From Glandiceps talaboti (lineage: Eukaryota; Hemichordata; Enteropneusta; Spengelidae): a stretch of 64,000 nucleotides of DNA. Location: positions 9,723,931 to 9,787,930 of the forward strand of contig NC_135555.1 of NCBI RefSeq assembly GCF_964340395.1, written 5' to 3'. Both the position numbers and the translations under genes were made by a program. Within the stretch, counting starts at the first letter, position 1; each line of letters begins with the position of its first letter. Of this stretch, positions 42,601 through 56,400 are shown piece by piece. The notes under the pieces are model-generated. The model saw only the letters and a list, made by a program, of their open reading frames with translations, had not been told where the DNA came from and did not search any database.

Positions 42601-44184
42601 ATCGCCCATTTGAAGGTGATACAAATAATGTTTAGCCTAAGGAGTCTATCCATATTCCTTATCCTATCCTAACCCTAAACCTAACTCCCTAGCTTGAATA
42701 CAAATATGTATCTATTTTACTGCCAGTCATTGTCCACTTTACCACCAAATATGGAAGATACAAATAATGGTTATCTGATGGAGTATACATTGTACACCCT
42801 ATTCTTACCCTAACCCTATAGCTCCCTAGCTTGAATATAAATGAGTGTTTATAGTAAAGGCAGTCTACTGTTCTACATTCTTGCCGACAGTCAGATATCA
42901 AAATCTGTATGTTGTGAATACCGTACATAGTGATGTGTCATCACTCAGTGATGAAGTTCATACAGAAGTCAGTAATGTGAAACTACAAACCACACTGTGT
43001 AAATGAAGTCTGGAGTACAGGATTATGACTGCAGAAAGTAGATGAAGGGATGATAAGAACACCAACCTCACCCCCATCCCACCCCATCCTCACAATGTAT
43101 TTTCCACCACCACCACCACCACCCTTTTATGTTATGAATATTTTTTGGCTGAATGAAGAAAAATATTGGAGAATAACATGATTTATATTGTACATTCGTA
43201 AGCATAATTTGGGAAACTTGAAAGCAATTTTGAACATTTCAACTAACTATGAGTACCACAAATCAAATTAGGTACATTTGTATTATAGTGACTAGTACAA
43301 GCAACATAAAAACGAATCCCATATTTTCTGTTCAAACCTGTTCAACTTGGCTTGCGCAAGGTATAACATTATGATATCTCCTTATTGTACAGAATGCACT
43401 AACATTTCTATCACATGTAATCCTACAGTATTTTAATAAAATAGGCAATGTGAAGCAAAGAAAAACATACGTACTTTGTTTATATTATATCTATAGAAGT
43501 ATGTCGTCACAGTAGCAGATCTCATCCATGACGAATTGAATAAATTGAGTGAATGTATAATTTCTCTTTTCCCTTATTATATAATAATAAAGAGATACAG
43601 TGCTAGAAATCTGAGTTTCTTTCATTGTCGTTTTTTAAAAATCTGTTAACATTTCACAGACTGGATAGAATGTATTCATTGAGGTAGTTCTCCCTCCATG
43701 ATATGACAAAAGCTAATAAGAGGTTTTATGCTTTATTAATTGCACCGTAAAATTGTATTGTAATGAAAACGCTGCCATACTAATTACAAATACCTTTATG
43801 AATATTGAGTACTGATAAAGAAAAGCTCAGCAAGTGCCTTGAAGGTCGTGGACAAAAACTATCTTACCACCGTTAATGCATGACAGTATTTCAATCTTTC
43901 ATTCGGGGAATACACGTGTAACAGTACAGGAGTCAACAATGAGAAATATACTACACACATTATAGACACATATTATCTTTGACGACTCGACGCCAATGGG
44001 CCGGCCGGCCATAGGAACCTGCCCAAACAGGCTGTTTGTTTAGTGTTGTTGCGCATCGAATGAAGAATACTTACTCCTGTTTCTGGGCCCGTAAACCTTC
44101 AATGGTGAGGCTACTGCTTGAATGTGGGCTTGAACCATCCCGATCACCGGTCAAGCGCTGCATAGTTTCACTCTCTCCGTTCAT
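7307..44184 (-). CDS. ZDHHC3/ZDHHC7-like palmitoyltransferase, 5' part (three coding exons; continues beyond left edge)
   Basis: Coding exons 44184-44075, 41294-41132 and 7492-7307 join in frame (phases 2, 0, 0) to give the first 153 residues. The third exon reads like human ZDHHC3 and ZDHHC7: a TWFIQDPCGIICAV stretch (family WFIRDGCG), transmembrane helix 1, an LLP loop, transmembrane helix 2, and a SDP end matching the family TDPGAVPKG, where the next exon should resume. Members are multi-pass Golgi/ER enzymes that transfer palmitate to protein cysteines. The zinc-finger DHHC core is not in the window as far as I can see, so 1-7306 is taken as intron. The N-terminal region is longer than in the human proteins and has a cysteine-rich CCKCCG stretch. 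The intron between exons 2 and 3 is about 33.6 kb. The start codon is the first ATG of a short exon facing EXOSC7. Whether it is orthologous to ZDHHC3, ZDHHC7 or their common ancestor is not resolved. Confidence 0.88.
7565..8076. mobile_element. hAT-like MITE, about 512 bp
   Basis: Left end TAGGGCTCAAAATTAA and right end TTAATTTCAAGCCCTG are inverted, followed inward by GGTAGTCCC and GGGACTACC. The CAGGGCT(C/T)(G/A)AAATTAA terminus is common in hAT-derived elements of aquatic animals. The flanks share TATTT but a full 8-bp duplication is no longer visible. The left end lies only about 70 bases upstream of ZDHHC exon 3, which is read on the minus strand. Confidence 0.65.
8759..8820. repeat. 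(CA)n microsatellite
   Basis: It is about 31 uninterrupted CA units. Confidence 0.97.
9325..10075 (+). repeat. 54-bp satellite array, about 13-14 units
   Basis: The units contain TAGCAGTAGTCCAGGACACA, TAGACTACTAAACATTGTAT and CTAAACTACCAAAT. The motif GTAGTCCAGG recurs at exact 54-base steps (for example 9391 and 9445). Most units differ at one to four positions; the first and last are worn. The flank after the array (about 10080-10260) has two copies of an AATCAATAGAAAA-containing sequence. Confidence 0.95.
12890..13010 (+). repeat. Third fragment of the dispersed repeat also found at 22500 and 24480
   Basis: AGGGCTTGGAAGTACAACCA, GCTAACAAGTGTATCTCAAC and AGTGCAGTATAAAACAG match the 3' portion of the copy ending near 24940. 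Confidence 0.5.
14575..14755 (+). repeat. 31-bp repeat with five perfect POU octamers
   Basis: ATTTGCAT occurs at 14619, 14650, 14681, 14712 and 14741. The first three are followed by a TTAATTAG homeodomain-type site. The unit also carries CATTGGTGCTTC. The period is about three helical turns. Confidence 0.9.
15904..16334. mobile_element. 431-bp inverted-repeat element with a retroelement-protein remnant in its loop
   Basis: Two arms of about 105 bases (15904-16008 and 16230-16334) are inverted copies, from AGTCTAAGTTAATGG to CTCTGAAGTCATG. The loop (about 16035-16226, minus strand) encodes a 63-codon frame with a HKDHSGHSFD segment, the core VTIWDRESDLFRQGIKEAIQ, and a CDGRCYQL segment. This resembles the tail of Penelope-like or GIY-YIG-type retroelement proteins, where DRE, KEA(I) and NRD.GRY are typical. 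No clean target duplication is visible. Confidence 0.7.
17230..17585 (+). repeat. Three tandem units of about 121-122 bp
   Basis: The key ATATCTCTC segment lies at 17251, 17373 and 17494. Shared blocks are ATGGATGGCTTAG, AGTATGTTTTGAT, AATGACAG and TGTATTCATGATACAT. Confidence 0.9.
19030..19170 (+). repeat. Direct duplication of about 70 bp
   Basis: AACCTGGGTAATGTA, GAGACACC and AAACAAAATTACTAACTATC occur twice in a row. Confidence 0.8.
19339..19545. repeat. Inverted repeat of about 200 bp, MITE-like
   Basis: AGAAGTTTCTGGTTTTTCTT with TGCAAT is repeated inverted as ATTGCAAAGAAAAACAGAAACTTCT at 19489-19513. Weaker pairing extends outward to ATATGCAA and TTTGCATAC. The 97-codon open frame across it is a by-product of this structure. 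Confidence 0.55.
20490..20850 (+). repeat. Diverged tandem units of about 110 bp; single relative at 33000-33110
   Basis: Recurring blocks include TGATGCATCA or TGATGCATAA, TTGTTCCCC or GTGTTCCCT, CTTACTATGTGG or TTACTGTGTGG, and AAAACACTTT. Confidence 0.45.
21464..21590 (+). repeat. Single degenerate copy of the 54-bp satellite element with its flank
   Basis: It begins CTAGCAGTAGTC, continues AGACTACTAAATAT and then enters the flank GTAGTCCGATAGACCAATGG, AAATCAATAGAAAA. Confidence 0.7.
22500..23230 (+). repeat. Dispersed repeat with a 59-bp minisatellite (about 7 units)
   Basis: The array at 22600-23016 has units such as TGATTACAACCATGACGTTA, TTCAAATGAAGTCATTATGT and AAGTGTACACCCAATAACC. 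The AAATGAAG anchor steps 56, 59, 59, 59 and 59 bases. The flank (TTACATGTAATTATGTAAAT, TAACATAT.AGTGTTTGATGA) is shared with 24480-24950. Confidence 0.9.
24480..24950 (+). repeat. Second copy of the same dispersed repeat with only one 59-bp unit
   Basis: It has CACCCAATAAC, ATTATTCAAATGAAGTCATT and ATGTAAATGTACAC once, followed by the same right flank as the copy at 23017-23230. Confidence 0.8.
27321..27662. repeat. (GATA)n and compound (GACA)n microsatellite
   Basis: About 54 bases of GATA change into about 290 bases of GACA with CAGT and GGCA variants and two copies of GCAAGACTTACA. Long open frames on both strands here (poly-TDRQ and CLSVCLSV) are artefacts of the repeat. Confidence 0.97.
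31530..32100 (+). repeat. Two diverged direct copies of about 300 bp; relatives at 35300-35460 and 43120-43280
   Basis: Both copies have TTAGATATTATCCCAAAGC-like starts, TTTTC.AGCTGAATAAAGA or TTTTCTGACTGAATGAAGA, then GGGAAAAG or GGGGAAAG, GATAATTAT-like and TTTGAACACC-like blocks. Confidence 0.5.
32120..32985 (+). repeat. 40-bp minisatellite interrupted by a SINE
   Basis: Units of TGTACCATCTACTGGTATTT plus ACACACACAACCCTGTCCAG repeat every 40 bases from 32120 to 32436, then again after the SINE from 32805 to about 32985 with more variation. Because 40 is not a multiple of three, all three frames cycle and stay open, giving false ORFs. Confidence 0.95.
32437..32804 (+). mobile_element. Full-length tRNA-derived SINE with (ATT)n tail
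   Basis: The head has an A-box-like TGGTTAGCGTGAC and a B box GGTTCGAGCCC, as in Pol III promoters. The body contains GGGACCTGGTAGGAT and TTGTATGCTCCCCGGGGAGT. The 3' end carries TTGTAAAGCGCTTTGAGCAC and AAAGCGCTATATAAGAAACC before ATT repeats. TTATTTGT flanks it on both sides (32429-32436 and 32805-32812), a target duplication. Confidence 0.93.
33630..34000 (+). repeat. Three diverged tandem units of about 160-175 bp
   Basis: TATTTCAGCTTGTCT recurs at about 33641, 33803 and 33978, preceded by AAAGCA.T or AAACAGT and followed by ACTTA and AGT.GCCA.TATG. Confidence 0.6.
39030..39200 (+). repeat. Low-complexity TTTTACATTTTACCTTTCACC array
   Basis: Short units mixing TTTTACA, TTTTACC and TTTCACC produce open frames of HFTFH type in two frames. 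Confidence 0.9.
40560..40735 (-). repeat. 54-bp satellite, inverted copy with two to three units
   Basis: TGTCCTGGACTACTGCTAAT, TTGGTAGTCTAGATACAATG and TTTAGTAGTCTATG are the reverse complement of the unit at 9325-10075 and are nearly identical to its consensus. Confidence 0.93.
41132..41294 (-). CDS. ZDHHC3/7-like coding exon 2
   Basis: It has a TTACAG acceptor and a GTGAGG donor and encodes about 54 residues. The centre carries a cluster of four cysteines and a fifth (NYCCKCCGLTKLMGC). The exon ends at TWFIQ, which joins directly to the DPCG start of exon 3 and so recreates the conserved juxtamembrane motif of the family. The cysteine cluster sits where lipid modification of the enzyme itself would be possible, but that is inference. 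Confidence 0.85.
41295..44074 (-). other. First intron of the ZDHHC-like gene
   Basis: It is 2.8 kb with no exon seen. It contains a 130-bp direct duplication (about 42625-42870) that includes CCTAACCCTAAACCTAAC and a second TACCCTAACCCTA run, a CCA repeat at about 43106-43122, and an old relative of the 31530 repeat near 43120-43280. Confidence 0.6.
44075..44184 (-). CDS. ZDHHC3/7-like coding exon 1
   Basis: It encodes 36 residues plus two bases, starting MNGESETMQRL, with a polar Ser/His-rich run, and ends in CAG-GA before a GTAAGT donor (complement of 44069-44074). The two left-over bases join the first base of the exon at 41294 to form a Glu codon. This segment has no recognisable domain and is predicted to be the cytosolic tip. 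Confidence 0.75.
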
Positions 44185-44516
44185 CTGAATCTACCTGCTC
44201 GTTGATAGAATAGGATTTCCTGGATCACACAGTCTCTTGAGTGAATCAGACGCCCCAAGTCACTCAATTTGGAGAATCCTGATAATATTACCGGTTTATT
44301 AACCCTGGGAATAATCCGTACAAGAACCGAGTGACGTGATCCCACCAGACGTACTTAAATGCTTTCTTATGTCTGATACGGTGAAAATTGAATGAAATGG
44401 GCGTGGTTAGGTTGAAAATGTGAATTTATATTTGTGAATAAATAATATTGAGATAGAGGGTCTCATAACTCATTTTTGGTGACGTCACCATCCCATGTGC
44501 ACAGTTGAATTTCGGC
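44185..44516. promoter_or_regulatory. Bidirectional promoter between the ZDHHC-like gene and EXOSC7
   Basis: Only 332 bases separate the two divergent start codons. The interval holds a full palindromic CRE at 44480-44487, a half CRE (TGACGTGA) at 44332-44339 and a GC/CACC box (GGGCGTGG) at 44399-44406. No clear TATA box is placed for either gene; the AT-rich run near 44428-44450 is not convincing. Shared control of a housekeeping exosome gene and the ZDHHC gene is inferred from layout. Confidence 0.7.
44480..44487. promoter_or_regulatory. CRE/ATF palindrome TGACGTCA
   Basis: It is a perfect 8-bp CREB/ATF consensus 29 bases upstream of the EXOSC7 start codon. It therefore lies at or very near the transcription start, or within a short 5' UTR. 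Confidence 0.6.
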
Positions 44517-49026
<4,510 letters not shown>

Positions 49027-49689
49027 TCTCTACTCCACTATTCCCAGTCTACTTCTTTGATGGTACTACATGGTGACTAAATTTTAGCCTGTCTAGAGAA
49101 TATTCACTGGAAGCCATGCATTCATTCAAGCTCCTACGTATTGATACCCACAAATATCACTGCCATCTGTGGCGGCCATATTTGTTTGCTGATTGGTTAC
49201 TTGCAATGACTTGCAAACAAGATGGTGCTATGCATTCATGTTTCACGACTTAGTATAAACATATGCGGTACTTCTTTTTCCCCATAAACTAAGACTTTAC
49301 TGTTATCAGAGATGATGGATGAACCATTAACACGGTTTTATATCAAAGGTTATATGTTGTAGATTATCTGACTACAGTAAAATGCACATGGGAAATAGTT
49401 GCTGCATAAAAGCTCTTGTGGTAAAAGATGTCTACTAGTGCCCTCATAGCCAGGCAACAAGTATAGTGCCCTCGCTGGCATGTGTTAATGTTTACAAATG
49501 AACGTAAGAATATAGGCCCTGGATCATGTCTCAAATATTGCTGACTTGAACTTGAAGTTTTCAATGAGCTAAAGTCATATTTTGGTTTCATTACCATTGT
49601 TAGCCATGAATATTGTTATTGTGAAGCCAGTACCCTTTCTGCACAGTAATGTTTATTGTCTATGAAATATAGTAGAATTGAAAAAGGGA

Positions 49690-49695
49690 AATAAA
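49690..49695 (+). terminator. Candidate EXOSC7 polyadenylation signal AATAAA
   Basis: This is a canonical AATAAA about 660 bases after the EXOSC7 stop codon, on the same strand. Cleavage here would give a 3' UTR of about 0.7 kb. Confidence 0.45.
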
Positions 49696-49904
49696 TGATT
49701 ATACCTTCATGACCCTATAATTGTTGCTTGATTGAAGATTGAACATCAATATTTTTAAGAAAGAATCATCCATAGTTTATGACTAGAAAACATTTCCTTG
49801 AATATCGCCCTCTGGTGACCAACAATTGTATTGATGTGTACTGACTACAACTAACACAAAAATATTTTGAAAGTGGAACTTGCATACCCATGATAATATT
49901 AATA

Positions 49905-50260
49905 AAAACGTCAATTTTTATATCACGCTTTCCCACACTTCTCAAAGTGTTTTACAATTAGTAACCCTGGCCCTATAATGGCATAACATCCCTTTACACA
50001 TATTTAACTCCCTGGGGAGCAGTTGAAACACATAACAGTTGCTATGGTCCTCATGTGGACACCCCATTACAACAACCCCAATTTATATCGTTCAAGCTAT
50101 TTTTGAACAGAAGCTTCAAGTCACATCCCACCAAATACAACAGCCATCAACTTTTAAGTTTCACACGCACACAGACACACACACATTGTGAAGTGAGAGA
50201 CAAGTGCTCTGCCAAAGCACTCCTGAATCATAAGTACAAGTTGAAGTCCAGGTGTTCTAA
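49905..50260 (-). mobile_element. Decayed SINE of the 32437 family
   Basis: The reverse complement shows CTCCCCAGGGAGTTAAATAT, GGGCCAGGGTTACTAATTGT, AAAACACTTTGAGAAG and GGGAAAGCGTGATATAA, matching the SINE 3' half. It lies between EXOSC7 and the C39-like gene. Confidence 0.65.
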
Positions 50261-50619
50261 CTCAAAAATGCCCTACCAGTGAACAGCACCCCCTGGTGAC
50301 AATATACACATCAATAGGTGACATGTAAACATGAATGGTAAGTTACCTGTCCTTGAAATATTGAAATCGAGACATGAAGATATTTTAGTATGCATAAAAC
50401 TGAAACTATGTAAAAACTATGCTACTCTCTAACACTTTCCTTGCAATTCACTTATCTATGTAAATGTTTCCATGAAGCCACAGGCACTGTATAACCAAAG
50501 GGTCTATCAAATTTTGTAAGAATGCTATAAAAGATAGAAAAAAATCACAAACAAACTTAGTACACATAACACCGATACGTTCTTGTGAACAAAGTTGAAA
50601 TGATTACGGGGGGTATATA

Positions 50620-51070
50620 CAAAAACACTTGCTAGGGTAGAGGGTGGTACCTCTATTCTTAGAAGGGTCTATTGAAATTTTGGAGCTATGCTATCCAAGA
50701 AACTAGAAATTGACTTGTCCACTAAGAGATGATCATATGAATAGACAGGATGGGAGGGGCTGAATTTTAGAAAGGTCTATTGAAATTTCCGAGCTATAGC
50801 CTATACTATCCAAGAAAGATCAATTGACAGACCCACTAGAGGTTCATATGGACACACCTGGGATGAGGGCACTCTTTCTTTCTTAGAAAGATCTATCAAA
50901 ATTAAGCTGTGCTATCCAAGAAAGATAAATTGACTGACCCCCCCCCCCCCCCCCCCCCACTAGGATCAAACCAATTAAGTTGAAATAATCAGATGAACAC
51001 ACTTGCTAGGGTTGAGGGCGCTGTGAGCTATTTTAAGATAAATTGACTGATCCCACTAGGATCAAATCAA
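50620..51070 (+). repeat. Diverged tandem repeat, about 108-116-bp units, with a 21-C run
   Basis: CTATTGAAATTT, GAGCTATGCTATCCAAGAAA and ATAAATTGACTGA.CCCACTAG recur. One unit has its CCCACTAGG site expanded to 21 C (50938-50958). Confidence 0.75.
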
Positions 51071-52150
51071 ATATGTTGCGATAACTGTAAACACTCACTG
51101 TCAAGACTCTGATAGTACAAAGAAAATGATAACCCAAGTCTTACAATAATTTGTACACATACCTAGCTATATTAGTTTGAGTGAAGAGTTTCTTTGGAGT
51201 CCAAGAACTTTGTACACATCTTGAATCAAGTTCATAGTACACTTGTGTCTTCTTGACCAAAACTTGCAGTAAAACAATCACTTTTTGATCAATAAAAAAC
51301 AGACGAATAGACTTTCTGTTGGCAAGACTTGCAAAGATAAAATTCATGTGACGTATTTGGACCAAGAAAATTCTTTGCGTGCATGTAATGTAGTAATTTA
51401 CATATCTTTTATAGCAAGATGGGGTGTTTTTTTAACTCCTATCCTAACTCCACAGTGAATGAAGAATAGATAAATTAATCACCCTGAACATGGAGGGTGA
51501 ACTCGGGTATACTGCCGAGATTAGCTTTATGCGGCTTTGATCGAAAACCTACACCTTTTGTTCGAAAAGAAATTTTCCAATTTGTTACTCCTTCGCTACT
51601 CTGGACATGCTGACAAAGTTTGTATTAATAATCTTTCTTTCATGATTGGGATACTTGGCTGTAGTTGCACAGAAAAATCTATATGGCAGAAACATCAAGT
51701 GTTTCAACTTAACATACGCCATTGGTACTTGGTGTTTACATGGGCCATTGGAACACGAACGTTATCCTATACCTTACTGTACCAGAAGGCTATGAAAATA
51801 TGGTGAAACACAATATATTGCCTCTGACATGATGTTTTAGGATATGATTGTTGGAAATTCTCCACAATCATAGTACTGAATGGGTTGACTTTTCTATGCA
51901 CAGATTTACCTTAATGGGACAAAATATGATTGATATGGCAAACTGTTATCCATAAAACAGAACACATTGTCATTCTATCCATGGTGTAACTCAGCATACA
52001 ACTCTGATGTATGATACCACCAATGGACTTGATCCCTTACTATCACTCTAAAGTCTGTGTTCCCCATAACAAGACACTTCTGAACTGAAACAAAAGTTTC
52101 AAGCAGAAAGTTACTTGCAAGTAAAATATACTTTACATATTATCCATATG

Positions 52151-52443
52151 TTACAGTTTCCTACACATCCTGCCAGAGGCCACACAGATATTACTGATTT
52201 CACCACTCTGTTCCAGTATCGGTAGATCGGGTGCTTTCAACAGTTCATTATAAACATCATGTTTGGATTTCTTGACAAACAACGTTATACCCGACTTGTA
52301 AGCAGCAGGTATTTTGATGTGTGTTGTCATTAGTCTGTACGATTGTTGACCAAAGCCAAGGCCATGTGACTGCTGTCCAAAACTGGGTCCTGGATAATGT
52401 ATGGCTGGAGGTGTTCGTTCCCGTATCATGTTCACAACTTGAC
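52151..52443 (-). CDS. C39-like gene, exon 6 (terminal)
   Basis: It encodes 96 residues and a stop. It contains VVNMIRERTPPAIHYPGPSF, a duplicated FGQQS unit, and an ITLFVKKSKHDVYNELL segment, and ends in GRMCRKL. The acceptor (GTTGAAG) has a modest pyrimidine tract but keeps the frame. Confidence 0.82.
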
Positions 52444-53417
52444 CTTCAACGAACAACAAAATTGCAAAGTTAGGCTTGTATGATGAATATCTAGGTCAGA
52501 GAGAAATCCTAACACACGAAACAGAACTAGAATTGCCTCAATCATAAGCGGTCATTTTGTTAAGAGTTGTAAGTAGGTAAAATCACAGACCATCAATGGA
52601 TGGTCTATGGTAAAATCTGCACAAGTTAAGTTCAACCATAGACCCTTGGTGGAGGGTCTATTATTCAACCAAATTTCCCAGTTTTGTTATTGGAACACCC
52701 ACCAAAATTATGGTGCAAGGTATGGAAAACTATGCAAGTTTTACCAGGTTTCTCAACTCTGCAACTGCAGTTCCCCACCAAAATTATCATACAAGATATG
52801 GAAATTGATTTCCTCTCTCTGTTACTGATGCTCCCCCTCCCCCCCCCAAAAAAAAAATAAATAAATAAAAAAATAAAAAAATTATAGTACATGGTATATA
52901 ACTCTAATACAAGTTTTTTGAGATTCCTTCTTCTGTTGTTGAAAATCAAAACCCAAATTATGGTACAATTAAAGTATATAAATCCATGCAACTTTTACTA
53001 AATTTCCTTTCTCTTCTTACTGATGTTCCCAAACCTTAGTAAAAACATAACATAAATATCACTGATCCTCTACAAGCAATCAGACAATTTGATGACCATA
53101 GGCCAGTATACAGGAAGACTTACCAAGGACATTCATTTCAGCCCATCTCTTATCAGGATGAACCATAAGTGGTGTTAAATCTGTCTCTTCATTCCATCTG
53201 CCAAGGACATCATATTTCCTAACCTGTAAAAACATGGAATTCACAAATTATGTCAATCTAAATATCTTAGACACAGTAATACATCAAAACTGAAACAAAA
53301 ACTCTAATCCATAATAGACAATGCAATGAATATTTTATTAAGGATCACAAGATACTGATCACTGAAACAACAATTGTGAAACTTGTGATACAGGTCACGC
53401 ATGCATGCACACACACA

Positions 53418-53449
<32 letters not shown>

Positions 53450-56400
53450 CACACTTCATCACTAAAAGCTACTAAATTTCTATTCAGTTGCCCTAAAAAT
53501 TTTAAAAAATTCATTTCCCTTACCAAAAGCACCGAATCACTACAGAGTTGTTGATGAAGTCTATCCACACTTTCCGTTACCAATGGATTAGTCAGGTATA
53601 TTCCATCTGGTCCCAGTCCATGCACCATCTGATGGTGCCAGGCATCAGGAATTTTCCATCCTGGTTCCTGTCCTTTCTGTAAATTGAGAGTTGCTAAGGG
53701 AACAACACCTGTGTACCAAAGTAAAGAAAAAGTCATTAGGTTTCTTATTTCTTCCTTTCTAACAGGTCTGCAATCTGATGAAGTTTGATTTTAAACAACA
53801 ATCAATACAAACATGTAGATTTTGTGCAAAAATAATTACACCACATTGATTTCAATAAATCATTCAGATACATGTAGATAGAGCTCTTTTAACATCATTA
53901 CCCATGTAACTCCACTGAAATGGCAGTCACATATTTTACCTTTTCTCATCCAGGTAGCGAGCCACTCCTTGAGATCAACATCCCGTTTTGGATAGAATGG
54001 AAAGAACCTTCCGTAGACTCTTCCTTCTGTCAATTGATTGAGTCCATTTATCAGATCTTCATGTGTGGTGCCGGCCACACTCCTGGAAAACAAGTACTCT
54101 GGTAGTGGTGCATGGTTAGCACGGAGATGAGTTGGGATAGCATCGGTTACAATCTTTATGTCTGGGCACATGTATAGACAATTCTGAAAAAAAAAGAGAT
54201 AAATATCATTTGTTATAATATAATAATAACAGTTACTGCTCTGGCAATCAAGGTCTCATTTACTAAGATAAAATACAAACTAAAATTATTGTTGTGACAT
54301 GCTGATATCAGCTAGTGAAAGGATGTTGGTTTAATTATACTCAGAGTAGGGTGGCATTTCTGATGACTGCCATAATCTTGTAGAGTAGATTTGGGGACTT
54401 CCAGTGTTTACACTATCTTGATCACAGGGGTGATTAGATCTGTACAACAAAGACACATTGAAGAACACTAATTTTTTGTTTGTGTCTATCTTGGTAAACT
54501 GAGACCTCGATTGCCAAAGTAGTAAGTCAACAAGATATGACAAACTTGAAGTAACTATGTTCTTTGTTCCCCATCAAAGTTATGGTACAAGGTATGAAAA
54601 TCTATCCAAGTTGTATTATGAGACTGCTTCCATTACTAAGTTCCTAAATCTCACCAAAGAAATCACTTCACTGTCATTCATTTTGGATGTAAACATTATC
54701 CTGTCTACAATTATTGTGTCTTATTTCAAAATTTCTTCTACAATCCCTTAATTTACTCCTTCACATCAGACAGTATGAAGCTAATCCTTCTTTGTGTATA
54801 CTTTTGGTAGCATTTGAATGTCTTGCCTTAACAGTTTTTAGCTAAGGTGATAAATAGCTAAAAATCTACCCAACTTTCTAGTCCTTTTACCAGGGTTCCT
54901 TACCTGTGGTTTTGCTAAGGACGTTAAGTATATAAAACCTACCTGAGTTCCCCAGTCACTTTACCAGGGTTCCCAGACAAAATGGCAGTAGAAATGCACA
55001 GAGAATTAAATTATGCCTTTTATATCTTTCTCAGTTTGTTACTAGAGTTCCCACACCTTAGTAAAAAGAATGGTCTATACGCAGTGTTTCCTTACCAACA
55101 CATTAATGATAGCAGTAGCACCACAAGCTGATGCCCCAATCTGTCTGACCTGCCTAGCCACTGCTTCTTCAAACGTCCACAAGAATACAGTATCATCATC
55201 AGCTTTCATAGGAGTTGTTGGTTCATCCTTGCGGTCATCCTGAAAGTTATAAAGTTGATTCAGTGTGGTGGTAAATGTTTTACTAGGGTTCCCCATGAAA
55301 ATTAAGGTACACTGTACATGTACAAGGTATATGGAAAAACAATGCACATTAAACTTCATTTCCTTGTCTGTTACCAGGGTTCCCATACCTTTACTTTTTT
55401 GAGCCTTATTTTTGTATATTTCCCAGTTCCATGATCTTCCTGTAAAGCATTTTTGGGACATCTAGGGTTTATACTATATTGATTAGAGTGTGATTGTATC
55501 CAGGGACTGTATACACAACAATCAAGTGTTGCTATCTATCACCCATAGTATGTAATCTACCACATTTAACAATAATAGCTTTAGTTTGTGTATGTTTTAG
55601 CCTCTTCAAAAAAACCTGTCTGCTTCTATCGTACTTAGGTACATATCCAACTTATGTATCACACAAAATACCTAAGTTTTGTGTACATGTAGTCACCAAG
55701 TATGAATGTTCCTTCCTGACATTTTCAAAACACCTGTTCATCCTTACACAGTAGTAATCACATGTATCTCTGTGAAGATATTCAAAGTTCCTTAGTGAAA
55801 TACATGCAAATATTGGAAACAGTAGACTTTCTAACTCACATGAGTCACAGAGAGCATACATGTATGTACATTGTGTAGTCAGTGTTATCCCCAGTATAGA
55901 TCACAAGGACAGTAGTCAATTTGCATAATCATTTGCATATTAATAACTACGATTTGCATGTCTTCTGGATTGAAGCACATATTTACATACTTTATAGGAC
56001 ACTTAAAAATAAAGTTACTTTCAAGTTTGGAAAAGAGTTTCAATCCTACTACAATGGCCTTGATCACACGTATGATTTCATAATTCAGCATTTATCTTTT
56101 CGAAACTGTTGGGACGATATGTTTGCAAATTGATGGTAGTTAGTATCCTTGGTCCTGTTCATGATGGTTTCAGAGAGAGAGACAATAACACTCAACAATT
56201 AAATGATGATCAAGGGCGGCGATCAAAACGTTGCACTCATTTCCAACTTACCATTCCAAAGTAACTATATTTTACTATCCTATTGATTCTTGGAACCATG
56301 AATAAAATATTCTCCATTACATATTTATACTCATCACACATGTACAATAGGGATCAGCTATTCTCTTTTCAAAAAATAGTGTCATTCAATTCAAAGATTA

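Larger units (their letters stand above)
49700..52150. other. Intergenic region between convergent EXOSC7 and the C39-like gene
   Basis: No gene was found. It contains the SINE remnant at 49905, a tandem repeat at 50620-51070 and a 21-base C run. The 3' UTR of the C39-like gene must lie in the right part, but no clear minus-strand AATAAA was fixed. Confidence 0.5.
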
